Assembly (NCBI RefSeq): GCF_004345025.1
Contig: NZ_CP037745.1
Span: forward strand, 2,232,001-2,296,000
DNA from: Rheinheimera sp. D18
GTDB lineage: Bacteria; Pseudomonadota; Gammaproteobacteria; Enterobacterales; Alteromonadaceae
DNA length: 64,000 nt
Reading direction: 5' to 3'
Shown here: piece by piece, positions 24,481 to 34,509 of the stretch
Layout: each line of letters opens with the position of its first letter
How positions within the stretch are numbered: the stretch's first letter is position 1
Notes under the pieces: model-generated
The model's database searches: none
Seen by the model: only the letters and a program-made list of their open reading frames with translations
What the model was told of the DNA's origin: nothing
Made by a program: the position numbers and the translations under genes

Positions 24481-25887
24481 CTAAAGCTCAATCACATCGC
24501 CTTTTTCTGGTATTTGCGTGTTAATGCTAAGCCCAGCTAATTTTGCTTGTAATGCCAATTGCGCCTCAGACTCACCATGCACCAAATAAATACGCGGCTG
24601 CCCGCCTATTGCCTGTACCCAGCTTATTAATTCAGATTGATCAGCATGGGCCGAGAAGCCACCAATAGTATGCACCTTGGCTTTAACGACAATATCTTGG
24701 CCAAACAACTTAACTCGGCGCTCACCATCAACTAAACGTCGGCCTAAGGTGCCCTGAGCTTGAAAACCAACAAAAATCAAGTGATTAGAGTTTTTCCACA
24801 GGTTGTGTTTTAAATGGTGCACGATGCGCCCGCCATTACACATACCGCTACCAGCGATAACAATGGCGCCTTCGGTTACACGATTTATAGCCATAGACTC
24901 TTCAACACTTTCAGTAAAACGCAGTATGGGCAATAAATCTTGTAGCTGCATGCCAGGTTTAAAGCCTATAGCTGCAAGATCACTTTGTTCTAAACAACGT
25001 AAATACTCATTATAAATACCGGTAATGCTAATCGCCATTGGGCTATCAAGAAATACCACGCGTTGTTTTAACCGGCCTTGGTGATGTAATAAGGCAAGGT
25101 AGTATAAAATTTCTTGCGTTCGGCCCAGTGCAAAAGCCGGAATAAACACATTCCCGCCATCTTTATGCGCTTGCTCTAGAGCAGCGGTTAACTCTGCTAG
25201 CGAGCTATCAAGATCCTGATGATTTCGATTACCATAGGTGCTTTCCATTAACACTATATCGGCTTGACCAATTTCAGCTGGGTCGTACATTAAAACCGTT
25301 GACGGATTACCTAAGTCACCTGAAAACACCAGTTTTCTCATACCCTGATTACCTTTAAGCCACAGTTGCACAATGGCAGAACCCAGAATATGCCCAGCAT
25401 CTGCAAACTCTAACTCTAAGCCCGGTAAAGGCAGAACACGTTTTTTATAAGGTACTGGCTGACACAGTTGTACTGCGCGTTCTGCATCTTGCAACCTGAG
25501 CACGGGATCTTGTAGTTTCTTTCCTGCTCTTGCTGCTTTTCGGTTTTGCCATTCCAAGTCTTTTAAATACAAATGCACTGAGTCTTTCAATAAAACGGGG
25601 AGTAATTCTGCCGTGCCGGGCGTACAAATAATTTTGCCATCAAAACCGCGGGCAACTAATAAAGGTAACAAACCGCTGTGGTCAATATGTGCATGCGATA
25701 AAATAACTAAGTCGATATCTTTGGGTTTAAATGCAAAACGAAACTTGTGCCACTCGCGTATTTGGTCTGCGCCCTGCACCATACCGCAATCGAGCAATAT
25801 CTGTTTGTTACCTAATTTGATAAGATAGCAAGATCCCGTAACTTGTTGCGCCGCTCCAATAAACTGTAATGTTGCAGATAACGACAT
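24481..25887 (-). CDS. Metallo-beta-lactamase fold RNA-processing-type exonuclease (beta-CASP)
   Basis: Protein of 468 residues related to RNase J and CPSF-73-like nucleases. The N-terminal metallo-hydrolase domain holds the zinc motif SHAHIDHSG near residue 65 and GHILGSA and SGDLG later. A beta-CASP domain follows (about 210-370; MESTYGNRNH, IPAFALGRTQEIL, GSGMCNGGRI). The C-terminal RMMBL region has GGFSAHADQSEL and VHGE. Such proteins cut RNA in a zinc-dependent way; whether it is an exo- or endonuclease here cannot be told. The ATG at 25887 is divergent from the LOG gene. Cytoplasmic. Confidence 0.92.
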   Translation of the reverse strand: MSLSATLQFIGAAQQVTGSCYLIKLGNKQILLDCGMVQGADQIREWHKFRFAFKPKDIDLVILSHAHIDHSGLLPLLVARGFDGKIICTPGTAELLPVLLKDSVHLYLKDLEWQNRKAARAGKKLQDPVLRLQDAERAVQLCQPVPYKKRVLPLPGLELEFADAGHILGSAIVQLWLKGNQGMRKLVFSGDLGNPSTVLMYDPAEIGQADIVLMESTYGNRNHQDLDSSLAELTAALEQAHKDGGNVFIPAFALGRTQEILYYLALLHHQGRLKQRVVFLDSPMAISITGIYNEYLRCLEQSDLAAIGFKPGMQLQDLLPILRFTESVEESMAINRVTEGAIVIAGSGMCNGGRIVHHLKHNLWKNSNHLIFVGFQAQGTLGRRLVDGERRVKLFGQDIVVKAKVHTIGGFSAHADQSELISWVQAIGGQPRIYLVHGESEAQLALQAKLAGLSINTQIPEKGDVIEL

Positions 25888-25974
25888 ACTATATCCTTAT
25901 TAACCAAACCATCTAGGCTACAGATTATCACTTTTTCTTTTGCTTAACCTGTAACAATCAAGGAACCGAGTATC

Positions 25975-26856
25975 ATGGCTTCAGACCCACACCAACTGCA
26001 CGACCGCCACCTAGCCTCTGCCAAACAATCCGCTGAGGCTATAGCTCGGTTGCAAGACAATGCATCCTACCGCTTAGCCTTTGCTGATAATGATTTTCTA
26101 ACACAAGACGAATTACGCCATGTCCGCTTGCAGCTTGAGTATTTAAAGCCACAGATGGTGTTAGAACACCATAATATTAATGCCACCATCGTGGTATTTG
26201 GTAGCGCTCGCTTTTTAGCTCCAGAGCAAGCCGAGACAGAAGTGATAAAAGCTAAACAGCATTTAGCGCAAAATAATTCAGCAGAAAACCAACTCGCGCT
26301 GCGAGCTGCAGAAAAACAATTACGCAACAGTAAGTATTATAGCGCGTCACAAAAATTTGCCGAGCTCGCTACCCAGTTTAGTTGTGCGAATACCGATTGT
26401 GCGATGACGATTATTAGTGGCGGTGGCCCAGGCGTTATGGAAGCAGCGAATCGCGGTGCCATGAATGCCGGCGGTAAGAGTATTGGTTTAAACATTGTTT
26501 TACCAAAAGAACAGCAACCTAACCCATACATTACACCAGAGTTTTGTTTTCAGTTTCATTATTTTGCTATTCGTAAAATGCACTTTTTACAACGAGCTCG
26601 CGCTCTAGTAGCCTTTCCGGGTGGTTTTGGTACGCTAGATGAACTGTTTGAAACGCTAACCCTTATTCAAACTAAAAAGGCCGAACGGGTACCGGTTATC
26701 TTATACGATAAAGCATTTTGGCAGCGCTTAATCAATTTTGACATGTTGGTAGAGGAAGGTTTAATTAACCCTGAAGACATAAACCTGATTCAGTATGCAG
26801 AAACCCCTGAAGATGCATGGCAACAAATAACTGAGTTTTATAAACTTAATAAGTAA
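25975..26856 (+). CDS. LOG family protein, nucleotide 5'-monophosphate nucleosidase type
   Basis: Protein of 293 residues with a Rossmann-like fold. Family motifs are GGGPGVMEAANRGA (about residue 144) and PGGFGTLDELFETLT (about 220), which form the nucleotide site and match the PGGxGTxxE signature. The lysine decarboxylase label once used for this family is misleading; characterised members release free base from nucleoside monophosphates. An N-terminal helical extension of about 75 residues precedes the core, and an insertion rich in Ala/Gln/Lys at about 85-120 looks coiled. AAGGAACC lies upstream of the ATG at 25975. Confidence 0.88.
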   Translation: MASDPHQLHDRHLASAKQSAEAIARLQDNASYRLAFADNDFLTQDELRHVRLQLEYLKPQMVLEHHNINATIVVFGSARFLAPEQAETEVIKAKQHLAQNNSAENQLALRAAEKQLRNSKYYSASQKFAELATQFSCANTDCAMTIISGGGPGVMEAANRGAMNAGGKSIGLNIVLPKEQQPNPYITPEFCFQFHYFAIRKMHFLQRARALVAFPGGFGTLDELFETLTLIQTKKAERVPVILYDKAFWQRLINFDMLVEEGLINPEDINLIQYAETPEDAWQQITEFYKLNK

Positions 26857-26912
26857 ACGCGCATATATTGGCAACGCTGCCGCTGATCTTAACGCTAACT
26901 ATATGTTTTAGC

Positions 26913-28046
26913 TTAACTTCGACTATCAGCGGCTTTTTGTAATAGCTGTTTACTTTCTTGTAAAAATTGCTCAGCCAGTTCACCAAAAAATTGCTGCCCT
27001 TTGCCAAACTGTGCCATTAAGCCAGCTTTATCTTTGCTTTCTAACAGCTGCAGCAGTTCATTAAAACGCTGCTGATAACGCTGTAAAAGTGCCGCTACCG
27101 CAGAAGATGAAAGCATAATATCGGCATATAGCTCAGCATTTTGTGCGAACAAACGCCCAACCATAGCAAGCTCTAATCGATATATTGGCGAACTTAGTTG
27201 TAATAACATTGGCAAGTCTGCTTTTTCGTCAGCCAAATGCACACCATAGGCTAAAGACGAGAAGTGTCGCATTGCCTGAATAAGCTGCATGGCACTATCG
27301 TGCTCATGCGCAACTTTTTCAGTTAGCTCTGCTCCCCATACTTTTAGCTGCTCTAGCAACCATTGATACTGCTCAGCGTGTTGGCCATGGCATACCACCA
27401 CCACCTGCTTAACTAAATTAGTAACATCAGCGCCAAACATTGGGTGCAAGCCAAGCACGGGGCCAGTGTGCTTATTTAGCATCACGTTTAACGGCTGAAC
27501 TTTAATACTGGTAATGTCTGCCAACACACAATCTTTAGCTAAAGCAGGTAACTGGTTAATTAATTGCTCAGTTAAGGTAATTGGCACTGCCATTAGCACC
27601 AGCGCCGCATCAGCACAAATTGCTTTAGCATTAGGCCAATCTTGCTGCTCTAATATTGCAACCTGATAGCCAGAGCGTTGAAATAAGCTAGCAAACCGAG
27701 CACCTAGTGCGCCGCCTCCGCCGACAATAACCACCTTGCCGCCAGTTTTGCGGCAACAAACAAAACCGCTTTCTTGGGTTTGGTATGATTCACGCATTAT
27801 ACGCCGCAGAATATCTTCAGTAAGATCAGCAGATACACCAAGCTGCATCGCTTGTTGCCGCCTTGCCGCAAGCAATTGTTGCTCGCGCTCTGGCACATAC
27901 ACCGGCAGCGCATATTGTTGCTTCACTACGCCAACCTGGGCAGTAACTTGAGCGCGCGCAGCCAGTAGTGCGACTAACTGGCTATCAATACTATCTATTT
28001 GCTGGCGTAAAGGCGCTAAGGCTTGCTGGGCTGTTGGCTTAGTCAT
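26913..28046 (-). CDS. tyrA: TyrA, chorismate mutase / prephenate dehydrogenase
   Basis: Bifunctional enzyme of about 377 residues that makes 4-hydroxyphenylpyruvate for tyrosine. Residues about 5-85 are an AroQ-type chorismate mutase ([22 protein letters not shown]); the dehydrogenase domain begins with the NAD-binding [18 protein letters not shown] (about 105) and carries GLHPMFG with the catalytic histidine. The ATG at 28046 is chosen because the frame upstream only offers a TTG at 28058 inside the aroF stop region. Just one base separates it from the aroF stop, so the two are translationally coupled. The order aroF-tyrA matches enterobacteria. Confidence 0.97.
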   Translation of the reverse strand: MTKPTAQQALAPLRQQIDSIDSQLVALLAARAQVTAQVGVVKQQYALPVYVPEREQQLLAARRQQAMQLGVSADLTEDILRRIMRESYQTQESGFVCCRKTGGKVVIVGGGGALGARFASLFQRSGYQVAILEQQDWPNAKAICADAALVLMAVPITLTEQLINQLPALAKDCVLADITSIKVQPLNVMLNKHTGPVLGLHPMFGADVTNLVKQVVVVCHGQHAEQYQWLLEQLKVWGAELTEKVAHEHDSAMQLIQAMRHFSSLAYGVHLADEKADLPMLLQLSSPIYRLELAMVGRLFAQNAELYADIMLSSSAVAALLQRYQQRFNELLQLLESKDKAGLMAQFGKGQQFFGELAEQFLQESKQLLQKAADSRS

Positions 28047-28047
28047 G

Positions 28048-29106
28048 TTAGGCTGCAACTACTACGGGTTGCATTTTTTGATGCAAGCTGGCTAGCAACA
28101 CGGCAGTGGTGTCCCAATCGATACAGGCATCGGTAACTGAAACACCGTATTTTTCTGCTTTGCCATTAGTTAACTCCTGCCGTCCTGCATTAAGGTGGCT
28201 TTCTAGCATAATACCAATTATGGCCTCATTACCCGCTTGACGCTGAGCAATAACATTTAATGCTACTTCACCTTGGCGGTTATGATCTTTATTAGAATTG
28301 CCGTGGCTACAATCAACCACAATACCACGTGGTAATTTTAGCTTATCTAGTTTAGCCAAGACATCACTAATACTTTGTTCATCGTAATTTGGCGTCACAC
28401 CGCCGCGCAAAATAATATGGCCATCGGGGTTACCGGCCGTTTGCACTAAGCTCACCTCCCCGCGTTGATTTATACCAATAAAGCTATGGCCACTTGCCGC
28501 CGACTGCAAAGCATTAAAAGCGACATTTAAATTACCGTCGGTGCCATTTTTAAAACCAACCGGCATAGATAAACCACTGGCCATTTCACGGTGAGTTTGC
28601 GACTCTACTGTACGCGCACCTATAGCAGACCAGCTAATTAAGTCAGATAAATACTGTGGGCTAATCGGGTCTAGCGCTTCGGTCGCCGTTGGTAACTCTA
28701 GCTCAACCATTTTTAACAACAGCTCTCGCCCCCAGGTTAACCCCGTTTCTAAGTCAAATGAATCATCTAAATGTGGATCATTAATAAAGCCTTTCCAGCC
28801 TACCGTAGTACGTGGTTTTTCAAAATACACTCGCATCACGATATACAAGCTGTCTGCATATTGTAGCTGCAGTTGCTTTAACTTTTTCGCATACTCAATA
28901 GCTGCAATTGGATCGTGAATTGAACAAGGGCCAGCAACTACCAGTAAACGTTTATCACGACCATGCACTATGTTGGCAATATCGCGACGAGCAAGTTGCA
29001 CAAATTTCGCGCCCTGTTCAGATAATGGTAATACCTTTTTTAGTACTGCCGGCGGGCTAAGTGGTTTTGCTGACACCACGCGCAGATCGTCTACTCTTTT
29101 ACTCAT
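28048..29106 (-). CDS. aroF: AroF-type DAHP synthase (class I)
   Basis: 3-deoxy-D-arabino-heptulosonate-7-phosphate synthase of 352 residues, condensing PEP and erythrose 4-phosphate, the first step of the shikimate pathway. Family blocks are [45 protein letters not shown] and FKNGTDGN, with metal and substrate residues in ILRGG and VDCSHGNS. The symbol aroF (tyrosine-sensitive form) is inferred from coupling to tyrA and from the TyrR-like boxes upstream; sequence alone does not fix the feedback inhibitor. Confidence 0.93.
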   Translation of the reverse strand: MSKRVDDLRVVSAKPLSPPAVLKKVLPLSEQGAKFVQLARRDIANIVHGRDKRLLVVAGPCSIHDPIAAIEYAKKLKQLQLQYADSLYIVMRVYFEKPRTTVGWKGFINDPHLDDSFDLETGLTWGRELLLKMVELELPTATEALDPISPQYLSDLISWSAIGARTVESQTHREMASGLSMPVGFKNGTDGNLNVAFNALQSAASGHSFIGINQRGEVSLVQTAGNPDGHIILRGGVTPNYDEQSISDVLAKLDKLKLPRGIVVDCSHGNSNKDHNRQGEVALNVIAQRQAGNEAIIGIMLESHLNAGRQELTNGKAEKYGVSVTDACIDWDTTAVLLASLHQKMQPVVVAA

Positions 29107-29126
29107 ACCACAACCTCAACACCGAG

Positions 29127-29144
29127 TGTAAACTTTAAATTACA
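29127..29144 (-). promoter_or_regulatory. TyrR box candidate, promoter-proximal
   Basis: On the minus strand TGTAAT-N6-TTTACA, differing at one base from the TyrR consensus TGTAAA-N6-TTTACA and keeping the essential G-N14-C. It lies about 20 bases downstream of the expected start of the aroF transcript, where binding would block transcription. Confidence 0.65.
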
Positions 29145-29172
29145 CATCGTATTAAATAAATTACAAATGTCG

Positions 29173-29201
29173 ATAATAAAGATCTAAGCAAAGCGCGTCA
29201 A
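29173..29201 (-). promoter_or_regulatory. Sigma-70 promoter of aroF-tyrA
   Basis: On the minus strand TTGACG (29201-29196), a 17-base spacer and TATTAT (29178-29173), each hexamer one base from consensus. It lies between the two TyrR-like boxes, 67 bases before the aroF ATG. Confidence 0.75.
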
Positions 29202-29256
29202 CCCAATGCAAGCTATTAAAAACAAGATTAAGGCATTTTTTCGCTATAGATATTTT

Positions 29257-29274
29257 TGTACACAATTACATACA
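29257..29274. promoter_or_regulatory. TyrR box candidate, upstream
   Basis: TGTACA-N6-CATACA, three mismatches from consensus but with the G-N14-C spacing kept. It lies about 55 bases upstream of the -35, as weak upstream TyrR boxes often do. Weaker than the proximal box. Confidence 0.4.
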
Positions 29275-29282
29275 AAATGCGA

Positions 29283-29894
29283 CTAAAATTTCTGCAATAG
29301 CTGCTGGTAAGCTTGGCGTAGCAAAATAAATTGCTGTTGATCACCACCTCGATCAGGGTGCAGCTGCAGTGCTTTAACCCGATAGGCCTTTTTTAGCTGA
29401 AGTAGGTTAAAACTAAGATCAAGTTCCAGCAGGTTTAGTGCCTCTGCCGTTGGTATATAAGTAGTAGAAGATTGACGATTAACATTCTGCCAAAATGCTT
29501 GCAGCTGCTGGTCCAGTATTTGCTCGGTCATAGCATAAAAATTATGCCAATTAAGGTAGTAAGCACGTCGGCCAGCATCCGCTGGTTGCTCAGGGGCAGC
29601 TGTAATGGCTAAGCATTGCACTTTGGCTAAGCCAATATTGAGATAGACGTGTTGCTCTAGTATTAGGCTATGTTGTAGACGATATAGCAGATGATACAGC
29701 ACAAAATGCTGCTGAAACCGCGCAAGATCAGCACTTATTACTTCGTCTGCTTGTAATTTAAGCCCAAGCCGTTGCAATAAATATTGTTCTTCAATCACGC
29801 TATTTTCTGGTTGATGCGCCAAAATAAGGCTGTGTAACTGACCTTGTAGCAGGGTAAGAATAGATTCAGCTAAGGGCGCGTTAGATATTGTCAT
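29283..29894 (-). CDS. DnaJ-related protein (C-terminal J domain)
   Basis: Protein of 203 residues: an N-terminal helical region (about 1-140, the DNAJ-related family) and a compact J domain at the C-terminus (about 148-203) with the HPD motif in LQLHPDRGGD needed to stimulate Hsp70 ATPase. It is thus a candidate DnaK co-chaperone with specialised clients, which are unknown. No membrane segment is visible. It lies after the terminator of the rplS operon and before aroF, all on the minus strand. Confidence 0.85.
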   Translation of the reverse strand: MTISNAPLAESILTLLQGQLHSLILAHQPENSVIEEQYLLQRLGLKLQADEVISADLARFQQHFVLYHLLYRLQHSLILEQHVYLNIGLAKVQCLAITAAPEQPADAGRRAYYLNWHNFYAMTEQILDQQLQAFWQNVNRQSSTTYIPTAEALNLLELDLSFNLLQLKKAYRVKALQLHPDRGGDQQQFILLRQAYQQLLQKF

Positions 29895-29916
29895 AGCGAC
29901 ACCATGCCAGAAAGAA

Positions 29917-29942
29917 AAAAGGCCGACAAGTGTCGGCCTTTT
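29917..29942 (-). terminator. Terminator of the rpsP-rimM-trmD-rplS operon
   Basis: Stem GGCCGAC / GTCGGCC with a short loop; on the minus strand it ends in TTTTTTCTTTC. It lies ten bases after the rplS stop. Confidence 0.88.
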
Positions 29943-29951
29943 AAGAATTGC

Positions 29952-30311
29952 TTAGTTAAGCTTTTCGCGGATACGCGCTGATCTACCTGAACGATCGCGT
30001 AAATAGTAAAGCTTAGCACGGCGAACTGCACCACGACGTTTAACAGTGATGCTGTCTACCATTGGACTGTGCGTCTGGAATACACGCTCAACACCTTCGC
30101 CATTAGAGATCTTACGTACAGTGAACGCAGAATGCAGACCACGGTTGCGCTTAGCAATAACAACGCCTTCGTATGCCTGTAAACGAGTTTTATCACCTTC
30201 TTTAACTTTAACTTGAACGATTACAGTATCGCCCGGCGCAAACGCAGGAACGTCTTTCTTTAACTGCTCGTCTTCAAGCATTTTGATAATGTTTTGGCTA
30301 ACTTTGCTCAT
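29952..30311 (-). CDS. rplS: Ribosomal protein L19
   Basis: Large-subunit protein bL19, 119 residues, at the 30S-50S interface. The sequence is highly typical ([60 protein letters not shown]). Last gene of the conserved operon rpsP-rimM-trmD-rplS, starting 22 bases after trmD and ending before a terminator. Confidence 0.99.
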   Translation of the reverse strand: MSKVSQNIIKMLEDEQLKKDVPAFAPGDTVIVQVKVKEGDKTRLQAYEGVVIAKRNRGLHSAFTVRKISNGEGVERVFQTHSPMVDSITVKRRGAVRRAKLYYLRDRSGRSARIREKLN

Positions 30312-30333
30312 AACAATCTCACTTTACCTGGAA

Positions 30334-31122
30334 TTAACTGTCTTGTTGCTGCCCCGTCCGGCACTCTTGCTGATGTTCTTGTTGAAACTCAGCCAGTAAC
30401 CGTCGTTGCTCCTCAGTCAGAGCCAGGAGATTTAACATATCCGGTCGTCTAAGCCAGGTTCTCCCAAGAGACTGCTTTAAACGCCAGCGTCGTATATTTT
30501 CATGGTTACCACTCAGTAATACTGATGGCACCTGTTTATTCGATAACACTTCAGGCCTTGTGTAGTGTGGACAATCAAGCAAACCGGATGCAAAAGAATC
30601 CTGTTCAGCTGACTGTTCATGCCCAAGTACACCAGGTACTAAGCGAGAAACTGAATCAATCAGTACCATCGCCGGCAATTCACCGCCACTTAATACGTAA
30701 TCACCAATTGACCATTCTTCGTCAATTTCGCTTTCAATTACGCGTTCATCAATGCCTTCATAACGGCCAGCTACTAATAGTAGCTTAGAATGTTGCGCCA
30801 GTTCAGCTACACCTTGTTGGTCTAGTTTGCGGCCTTGCGGCGACAAATATACCGTGTGTACCTTTCCACCTGCAGCTTGCTTCGCGGCGCGTATCGCGTC
30901 ACTTAACGGCTGCACCATCATCAGCATACCTGGGCCACCACCATAAGGCCGGTCATCTACTGTGCGATGTTTGTCCGTGGCGTAATCCCGCGGGTTCCAA
31001 CACTGCAACTGTATAATGCCCTGCTTCACAGCTCGGCTAGTGACCCCATATTGTGTTATTGCTTCGAACATCTGCGGAAATAACGATACAACGCCAATCC
31101 ACAATTTGTTGTTCTCAGGCAT
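30334..31122 (-). CDS. trmD: TrmD, tRNA (guanine37-N1)-methyltransferase
   Basis: Methylates G37 of tRNAs using S-adenosylmethionine and so prevents +1 frameshifting. 262 residues. The SPOUT trefoil-knot elements are present: [20 protein letters not shown] at the N-terminus, [24 protein letters not shown] and [18 protein letters not shown]. Its ATG shares its first base with the rimM stop (TAATG), indicating translational coupling. It is a few residues longer than E. coli TrmD (255) because of a Gln/Glu-rich tail. Confidence 0.99.
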   Translation of the reverse strand: MPENNKLWIGVVSLFPQMFEAITQYGVTSRAVKQGIIQLQCWNPRDYATDKHRTVDDRPYGGGPGMLMMVQPLSDAIRAAKQAAGGKVHTVYLSPQGRKLDQQGVAELAQHSKLLLVAGRYEGIDERVIESEIDEEWSIGDYVLSGGELPAMVLIDSVSRLVPGVLGHEQSAEQDSFASGLLDCPHYTRPEVLSNKQVPSVLLSGNHENIRRWRLKQSLGRTWLRRPDMLNLLALTEEQRRLLAEFQQEHQQECRTGQQQDS

Positions 31123-31649
31123 TAAAACGCTGGGTCCCAGTCTACGATAATGCGACGCTCGGTTAAATCGACACTTTTAATGACAGAAGTCATTAAAAAC
31201 GGCAACAACCTTTCTTTCTGACCAAATGCATCAGTACGGTTGGCTTTAACCACTAATACGTCGTTAGAACCGGTTTCCATTATATCGATAACTTCACCTA
31301 GGTGATAACCCGCTTCGTTTATTACGGCTAAGCCCATTAGGTCTTTCCAGTAATAATCACCGTCTTCTAACGAAGGCAGTGCGTTGCTGGTTATGGCAAT
31401 TTCAGCATTTACATAACGCTGAGCCACATCACGATCATTAACGCCGTCCAGTTTTGCTATCAGGCCATTACTATGGCGCTTCCAGCTAGACACTTGCACT
31501 GGTTGCCAGTTACCTTGGAATTTTATTTGCCAAGGTGTGTAATCAAAAATCCCTTCCGGGAAGTCGGTGTAAGCGTTAACTTTCAGCCAGCCATTGATAC
31601 CGTAAACTGCACCAAATTTGCCAAGAACGACTAAATCTTTCTCACTCAA
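31122..31649 (-). CDS. rimM: RimM, 30S maturation factor
   Basis: Assists maturation of the 30S head together with protein S19. 175 residues with the N-terminal [23 protein letters not shown] block and the C-terminal PRC-barrel ([47 protein letters not shown]). Second gene of the operon; its stop overlaps the trmD start by one base. Confidence 0.98.
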   Translation of the reverse strand: MSEKDLVVLGKFGAVYGINGWLKVNAYTDFPEGIFDYTPWQIKFQGNWQPVQVSSWKRHSNGLIAKLDGVNDRDVAQRYVNAEIAITSNALPSLEDGDYYWKDLMGLAVINEAGYHLGEVIDIMETGSNDVLVVKANRTDAFGQKERLLPFLMTSVIKSVDLTERRIIVDWDPAF

Positions 31650-31678
31650 GCTGACTACCCCACACGACCATTTGCTAA

Positions 31679-31930
31679 TTAAGCAGCTGCTTTAGTAGCG
31701 TTTTTCACTAAAGTTGTAACGCGATCACTCAGTGAAGCACCTTGTGCTACCCAGTGATTAATGCGGTCTAGGTCCAGACGCAGTTTCTCTTCAGTACCGC
31801 CAGCGATTGGGTTAAAGAAACCCACGCGCTCAATAAAGCGGCCGTCACGAGCAAAACGGCTGTCCGCTACCACAACTTGGTAAAATGGACGCTTTTTTGC
31901 GCCACCACGTTGTAAACGAATAGTTACCAT
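31679..31930 (-). CDS. rpsP: Ribosomal protein S16
   Basis: Small-subunit protein bS16 of 83 residues ([38 protein letters not shown]), needed for 30S assembly. First gene of its operon; GAGGGCC lies a few bases before the ATG. Confidence 0.99.
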   Translation of the reverse strand: MVTIRLQRGGAKKRPFYQVVVADSRFARDGRFIERVGFFNPIAGGTEEKLRLDLDRINHWVAQGASLSDRVTTLVKNATKAAA

Positions 31931-32001
31931 AAGGCCCTCTAATTTTATCGTTCAGGTTTTAAAAAATAACAACACCTCCAGTCGGACTGAAGGGCTGCAG
32001 C

Positions 32002-32029
32002 ATTTTACTGATTTGACGCATAATTGCAA
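32002..32029 (-). promoter_or_regulatory. Promoter candidate for the rpsP operon
   Basis: On the minus strand TTGCAA, a 16-base spacer and TAAAAT, 71 bases before the rpsP ATG and downstream of the ffh hairpin. Both hexamers match four or five of six consensus bases. Confidence 0.5.
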
Positions 32030-32080
32030 GGCATTTCGGGCTTTTCAGGCAGGGTTTGTCAACATAACGAATAACAGAAC

Positions 32081-32101
32081 CCCTGCCTAATATAAGCAGG
32101 G
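32081..32101 (-). terminator. Hairpin after ffh
   Basis: Stem CCCTGC / GCAGGG with a nine-base loop, about 20 bases after the ffh stop; on the minus strand it is followed by GGTTCTGTTATTC, a poor T tract. A weak terminator separating ffh from rpsP. Confidence 0.5.
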
Positions 32102-32120
32102 CTTGAAACGCAGAGGAAGC

Positions 32121-33488
32121 CTAACGCGGCGGCAGTATACCCGGTGGCATTTTGCCGCCCATACCACGCATCATTTTCATTAAGCCGCCTTTACCCGACA
32201 TTTGCTTCATCATCTTTTGCATCTGGGTAAATTGCTTTAGCAGCTGATTAATATCTTGCACCTGTGTGCCGGAACCTGCCGCAATACGTTTTTTACGTGA
32301 GCCTTTTAATAAATCGGGAAATTCGCGCTCTTTTTGCGTCATAGAATTAATAATGGCTTCCATTTTTACAAATTGCTTATCGCCCATTTGATTCATAGCA
32401 CCTGCTGGCAGGTTTTTCATGCCGGGCAGTTTGTCTAACATTGACATCATGCCACCCATGCCGCGCATTTGTACCAATTGCTCACGAAAATCTTCTAACG
32501 AAAAGCCTTTGCCTTTCATTACTTTTTGCGCCATTTTCGCAGCTTTATCTTTATCTACTTTTTGCTCTAGCTCTTCAATTAAGCTAAGCATGTCGCCCAT
32601 GCCTAAAATGCGCGATGCAATACGATCTGGATGAAACGGCTCAAGAGCATCGGTTTTTTCACCGGTACCAATAAACTTAATGGGCTTGCCCGTTATGTGG
32701 CGAATAGACAGCGCTGCACCGCCTCGAGCGTCACCATCGGCTTTAGTTAAAATAACACCGGTAAGTGGCAAAGCATCGTTAAACGCCTTAGCTGTATTGG
32801 CCGCATCTTGCCCCGTCATGGCGTCTACAACAAACAACGTTTCAATCGGCTTTACCGCAGCGTGTAAGGCTTTAATTTCATCCATCATTTCGCCGTCGAT
32901 GTGCAAGCGACCAGCAGTATCTACTAGCAACACATCAAAAATACGGGTTCGAGCAAAAGCTATTGCTGCATTAACGATATCAACTGGTTTTTGCGAAATA
33001 TCACTAGGGAAAAACTCTACACCAACATCTTTGGCCAGCGTTTCTAACTGTTTAATCGCTGCAGGGCGATAAACGTCGGCCGACACGACCAGCACTTTTT
33101 TCTTTTTGCGCTCGGTTAAAAACTTCGCTAATTTAGCAACCGATGTGGTTTTACCGGCACCTTGTAAGCCAGCCATCATCACTACCGCTGGCGGTTGAGT
33201 ATTTAACGCTAGCTCTTCGTTCGCTTCGCCCATGGCATCTTCAAGCGCTTTACGGACAATTTTTAAAAACTCTTGCCCCGGCGTCAGGCTTTTACTTACT
33301 TCAAGGCCGACTGAACGCTCTTTTACTGTAGCAACAAAATCACGCACCACTGGCAAGGCAACGTCAGCTTCAAGCAGCGCCATGCGCACTTCGCGTAGCG
33401 TGTCTTTAATATTGTCTTCAGTTAAACGTCCGCGGCCGGTAATGTTTTTTAACGTAGCACTTAAACGATCGGAAAGATTCTCAAACAT
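32121..33488 (-). CDS. ffh: Ffh, signal recognition particle GTPase
   Basis: Binds 4.5S RNA and signal sequences of nascent membrane proteins and delivers ribosomes to FtsY. 455 residues: N domain (1-85), G domain with GLQGAGKTT (about 106), DTAGRLH and TKADGDARGG, and the methionine-rich M domain (about 320-455; GKGFSLEDFREQL, then many Met residues in QKMMKQMSGKGGLMKMMRGM). Length matches E. coli (453). Divergent from the YpjD-like gene. Confidence 0.99.
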   Translation of the reverse strand: MFENLSDRLSATLKNITGRGRLTEDNIKDTLREVRMALLEADVALPVVRDFVATVKERSVGLEVSKSLTPGQEFLKIVRKALEDAMGEANEELALNTQPPAVVMMAGLQGAGKTTSVAKLAKFLTERKKKKVLVVSADVYRPAAIKQLETLAKDVGVEFFPSDISQKPVDIVNAAIAFARTRIFDVLLVDTAGRLHIDGEMMDEIKALHAAVKPIETLFVVDAMTGQDAANTAKAFNDALPLTGVILTKADGDARGGAALSIRHITGKPIKFIGTGEKTDALEPFHPDRIASRILGMGDMLSLIEELEQKVDKDKAAKMAQKVMKGKGFSLEDFREQLVQMRGMGGMMSMLDKLPGMKNLPAGAMNQMGDKQFVKMEAIINSMTQKEREFPDLLKGSRKKRIAAGSGTQVQDINQLLKQFTQMQKMMKQMSGKGGLMKMMRGMGGKMPPGILPPR

Positions 33489-33637
33489 GGTTTTACACTC
33501 AACTGCAATAATGCGTCTGATTATATCAAATACAAACGCTATGCGCAGCCGTTAAGAAACTGTTGCTTCTGATGCTGGGCATATGACGAAAGTTGCAATA
33601 CAATATCAAACCATTTAAATGAAAGGAAATACCACTG

Positions 33638-34444
33638 ATGTCCACGGCGCTGTTAACTGCACTGGCTTTAATTGCTTACTTGGTTGCCACCGGCTCAGTA
33701 CTGCTGCGTATTTTCCACCCGCAAGGGCCTCATTTTAAAACTACCTTTACAGCTGCCGTTGTCGGTTTAGTTATCCATATGCTGGTACTGGCAAATATAT
33801 TATTTACCGCACAAGGCCAAAACTTCAGCCTATTAAATGTTAGCTCATTAGTTTGTTGGTTAATTACTGTCGCAGTAACGCTTACGGCAATGCGCACCCC
33901 TACTATTTTACTATTACCGGTAGTCTACGGTTTTGCCGCACTGGTGCAGCTAGCGGTGCTTACTTTGCCTCACTCAGTACAACTGCAGCATTTCGAACAA
34001 GATGTCGGCCTGCTCGTGCATATTATGCTGGCCTTTATTGCCTACGCAATTTTAATGATGGCAATGCTGTATTCATTTCAAGTGAGCTACATTAGCAATA
34101 AGCTAAAGCAAAAAAACTTTGCCGCAATGACCCGCTATATGCCGCCTTTAGTGCAGGCAGAGGTGCTGCAATTTCGCTTACTAATGGCAGGCACGGCAAT
34201 ATTGGGTTTAGCATTAGTCGTATCCGCACTATTTATGGATAACTGGCTAGCCAAAGAAAACCTGCATAAAAATGTGTTTAGCCTACTTGGTTTTGTGGTA
34301 TTTGCCATTTTATGTTGGGGCCATGCACGTAAAGGTTGGCGTGGTAAAACAGCAAACATTTTAACTATCACTGGCGCGTCTCTACTCACACTGGGTTACT
34401 TTGGTAGCCGTTTTGTACGAGAAGTGCTGCTAAATACACTTTAA
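33638..34444 (+). CDS. ypjD: YpjD-like inner membrane protein (CcsA/cytochrome c assembly fold)
   Basis: Membrane protein of 268 residues with about eight hydrophobic helices. It belongs to the CcsA/CcmC-related family; histidines that could bind haem lie in VVGLVIHMLVLAN and LLVHIMLAFIAYA and later in NLHKNVFSLLG. Characterised YpjD function is limited; the position, divergent from ffh and upstream of a CNNM/CorC-type gene, is the same as in E. coli. AAAGGAAAT precedes the ATG. The next gene begins 65 bases after its stop. Confidence 0.88.
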   Translation: MSTALLTALALIAYLVATGSVLLRIFHPQGPHFKTTFTAAVVGLVIHMLVLANILFTAQGQNFSLLNVSSLVCWLITVAVTLTAMRTPTILLLPVVYGFAALVQLAVLTLPHSVQLQHFEQDVGLLVHIMLAFIAYAILMMAMLYSFQVSYISNKLKQKNFAAMTRYMPPLVQAEVLQFRLLMAGTAILGLALVVSALFMDNWLAKENLHKNVFSLLGFVVFAILCWGHARKGWRGKTANILTITGASLLTLGYFGSRFVREVLLNTL

Positions 34445-34509
34445 TCCTTGACTCAACCGACACTTCGTAATATTTAGTACGGGTGTTTGGCAATACAGGT
34501 ATTTAACTT

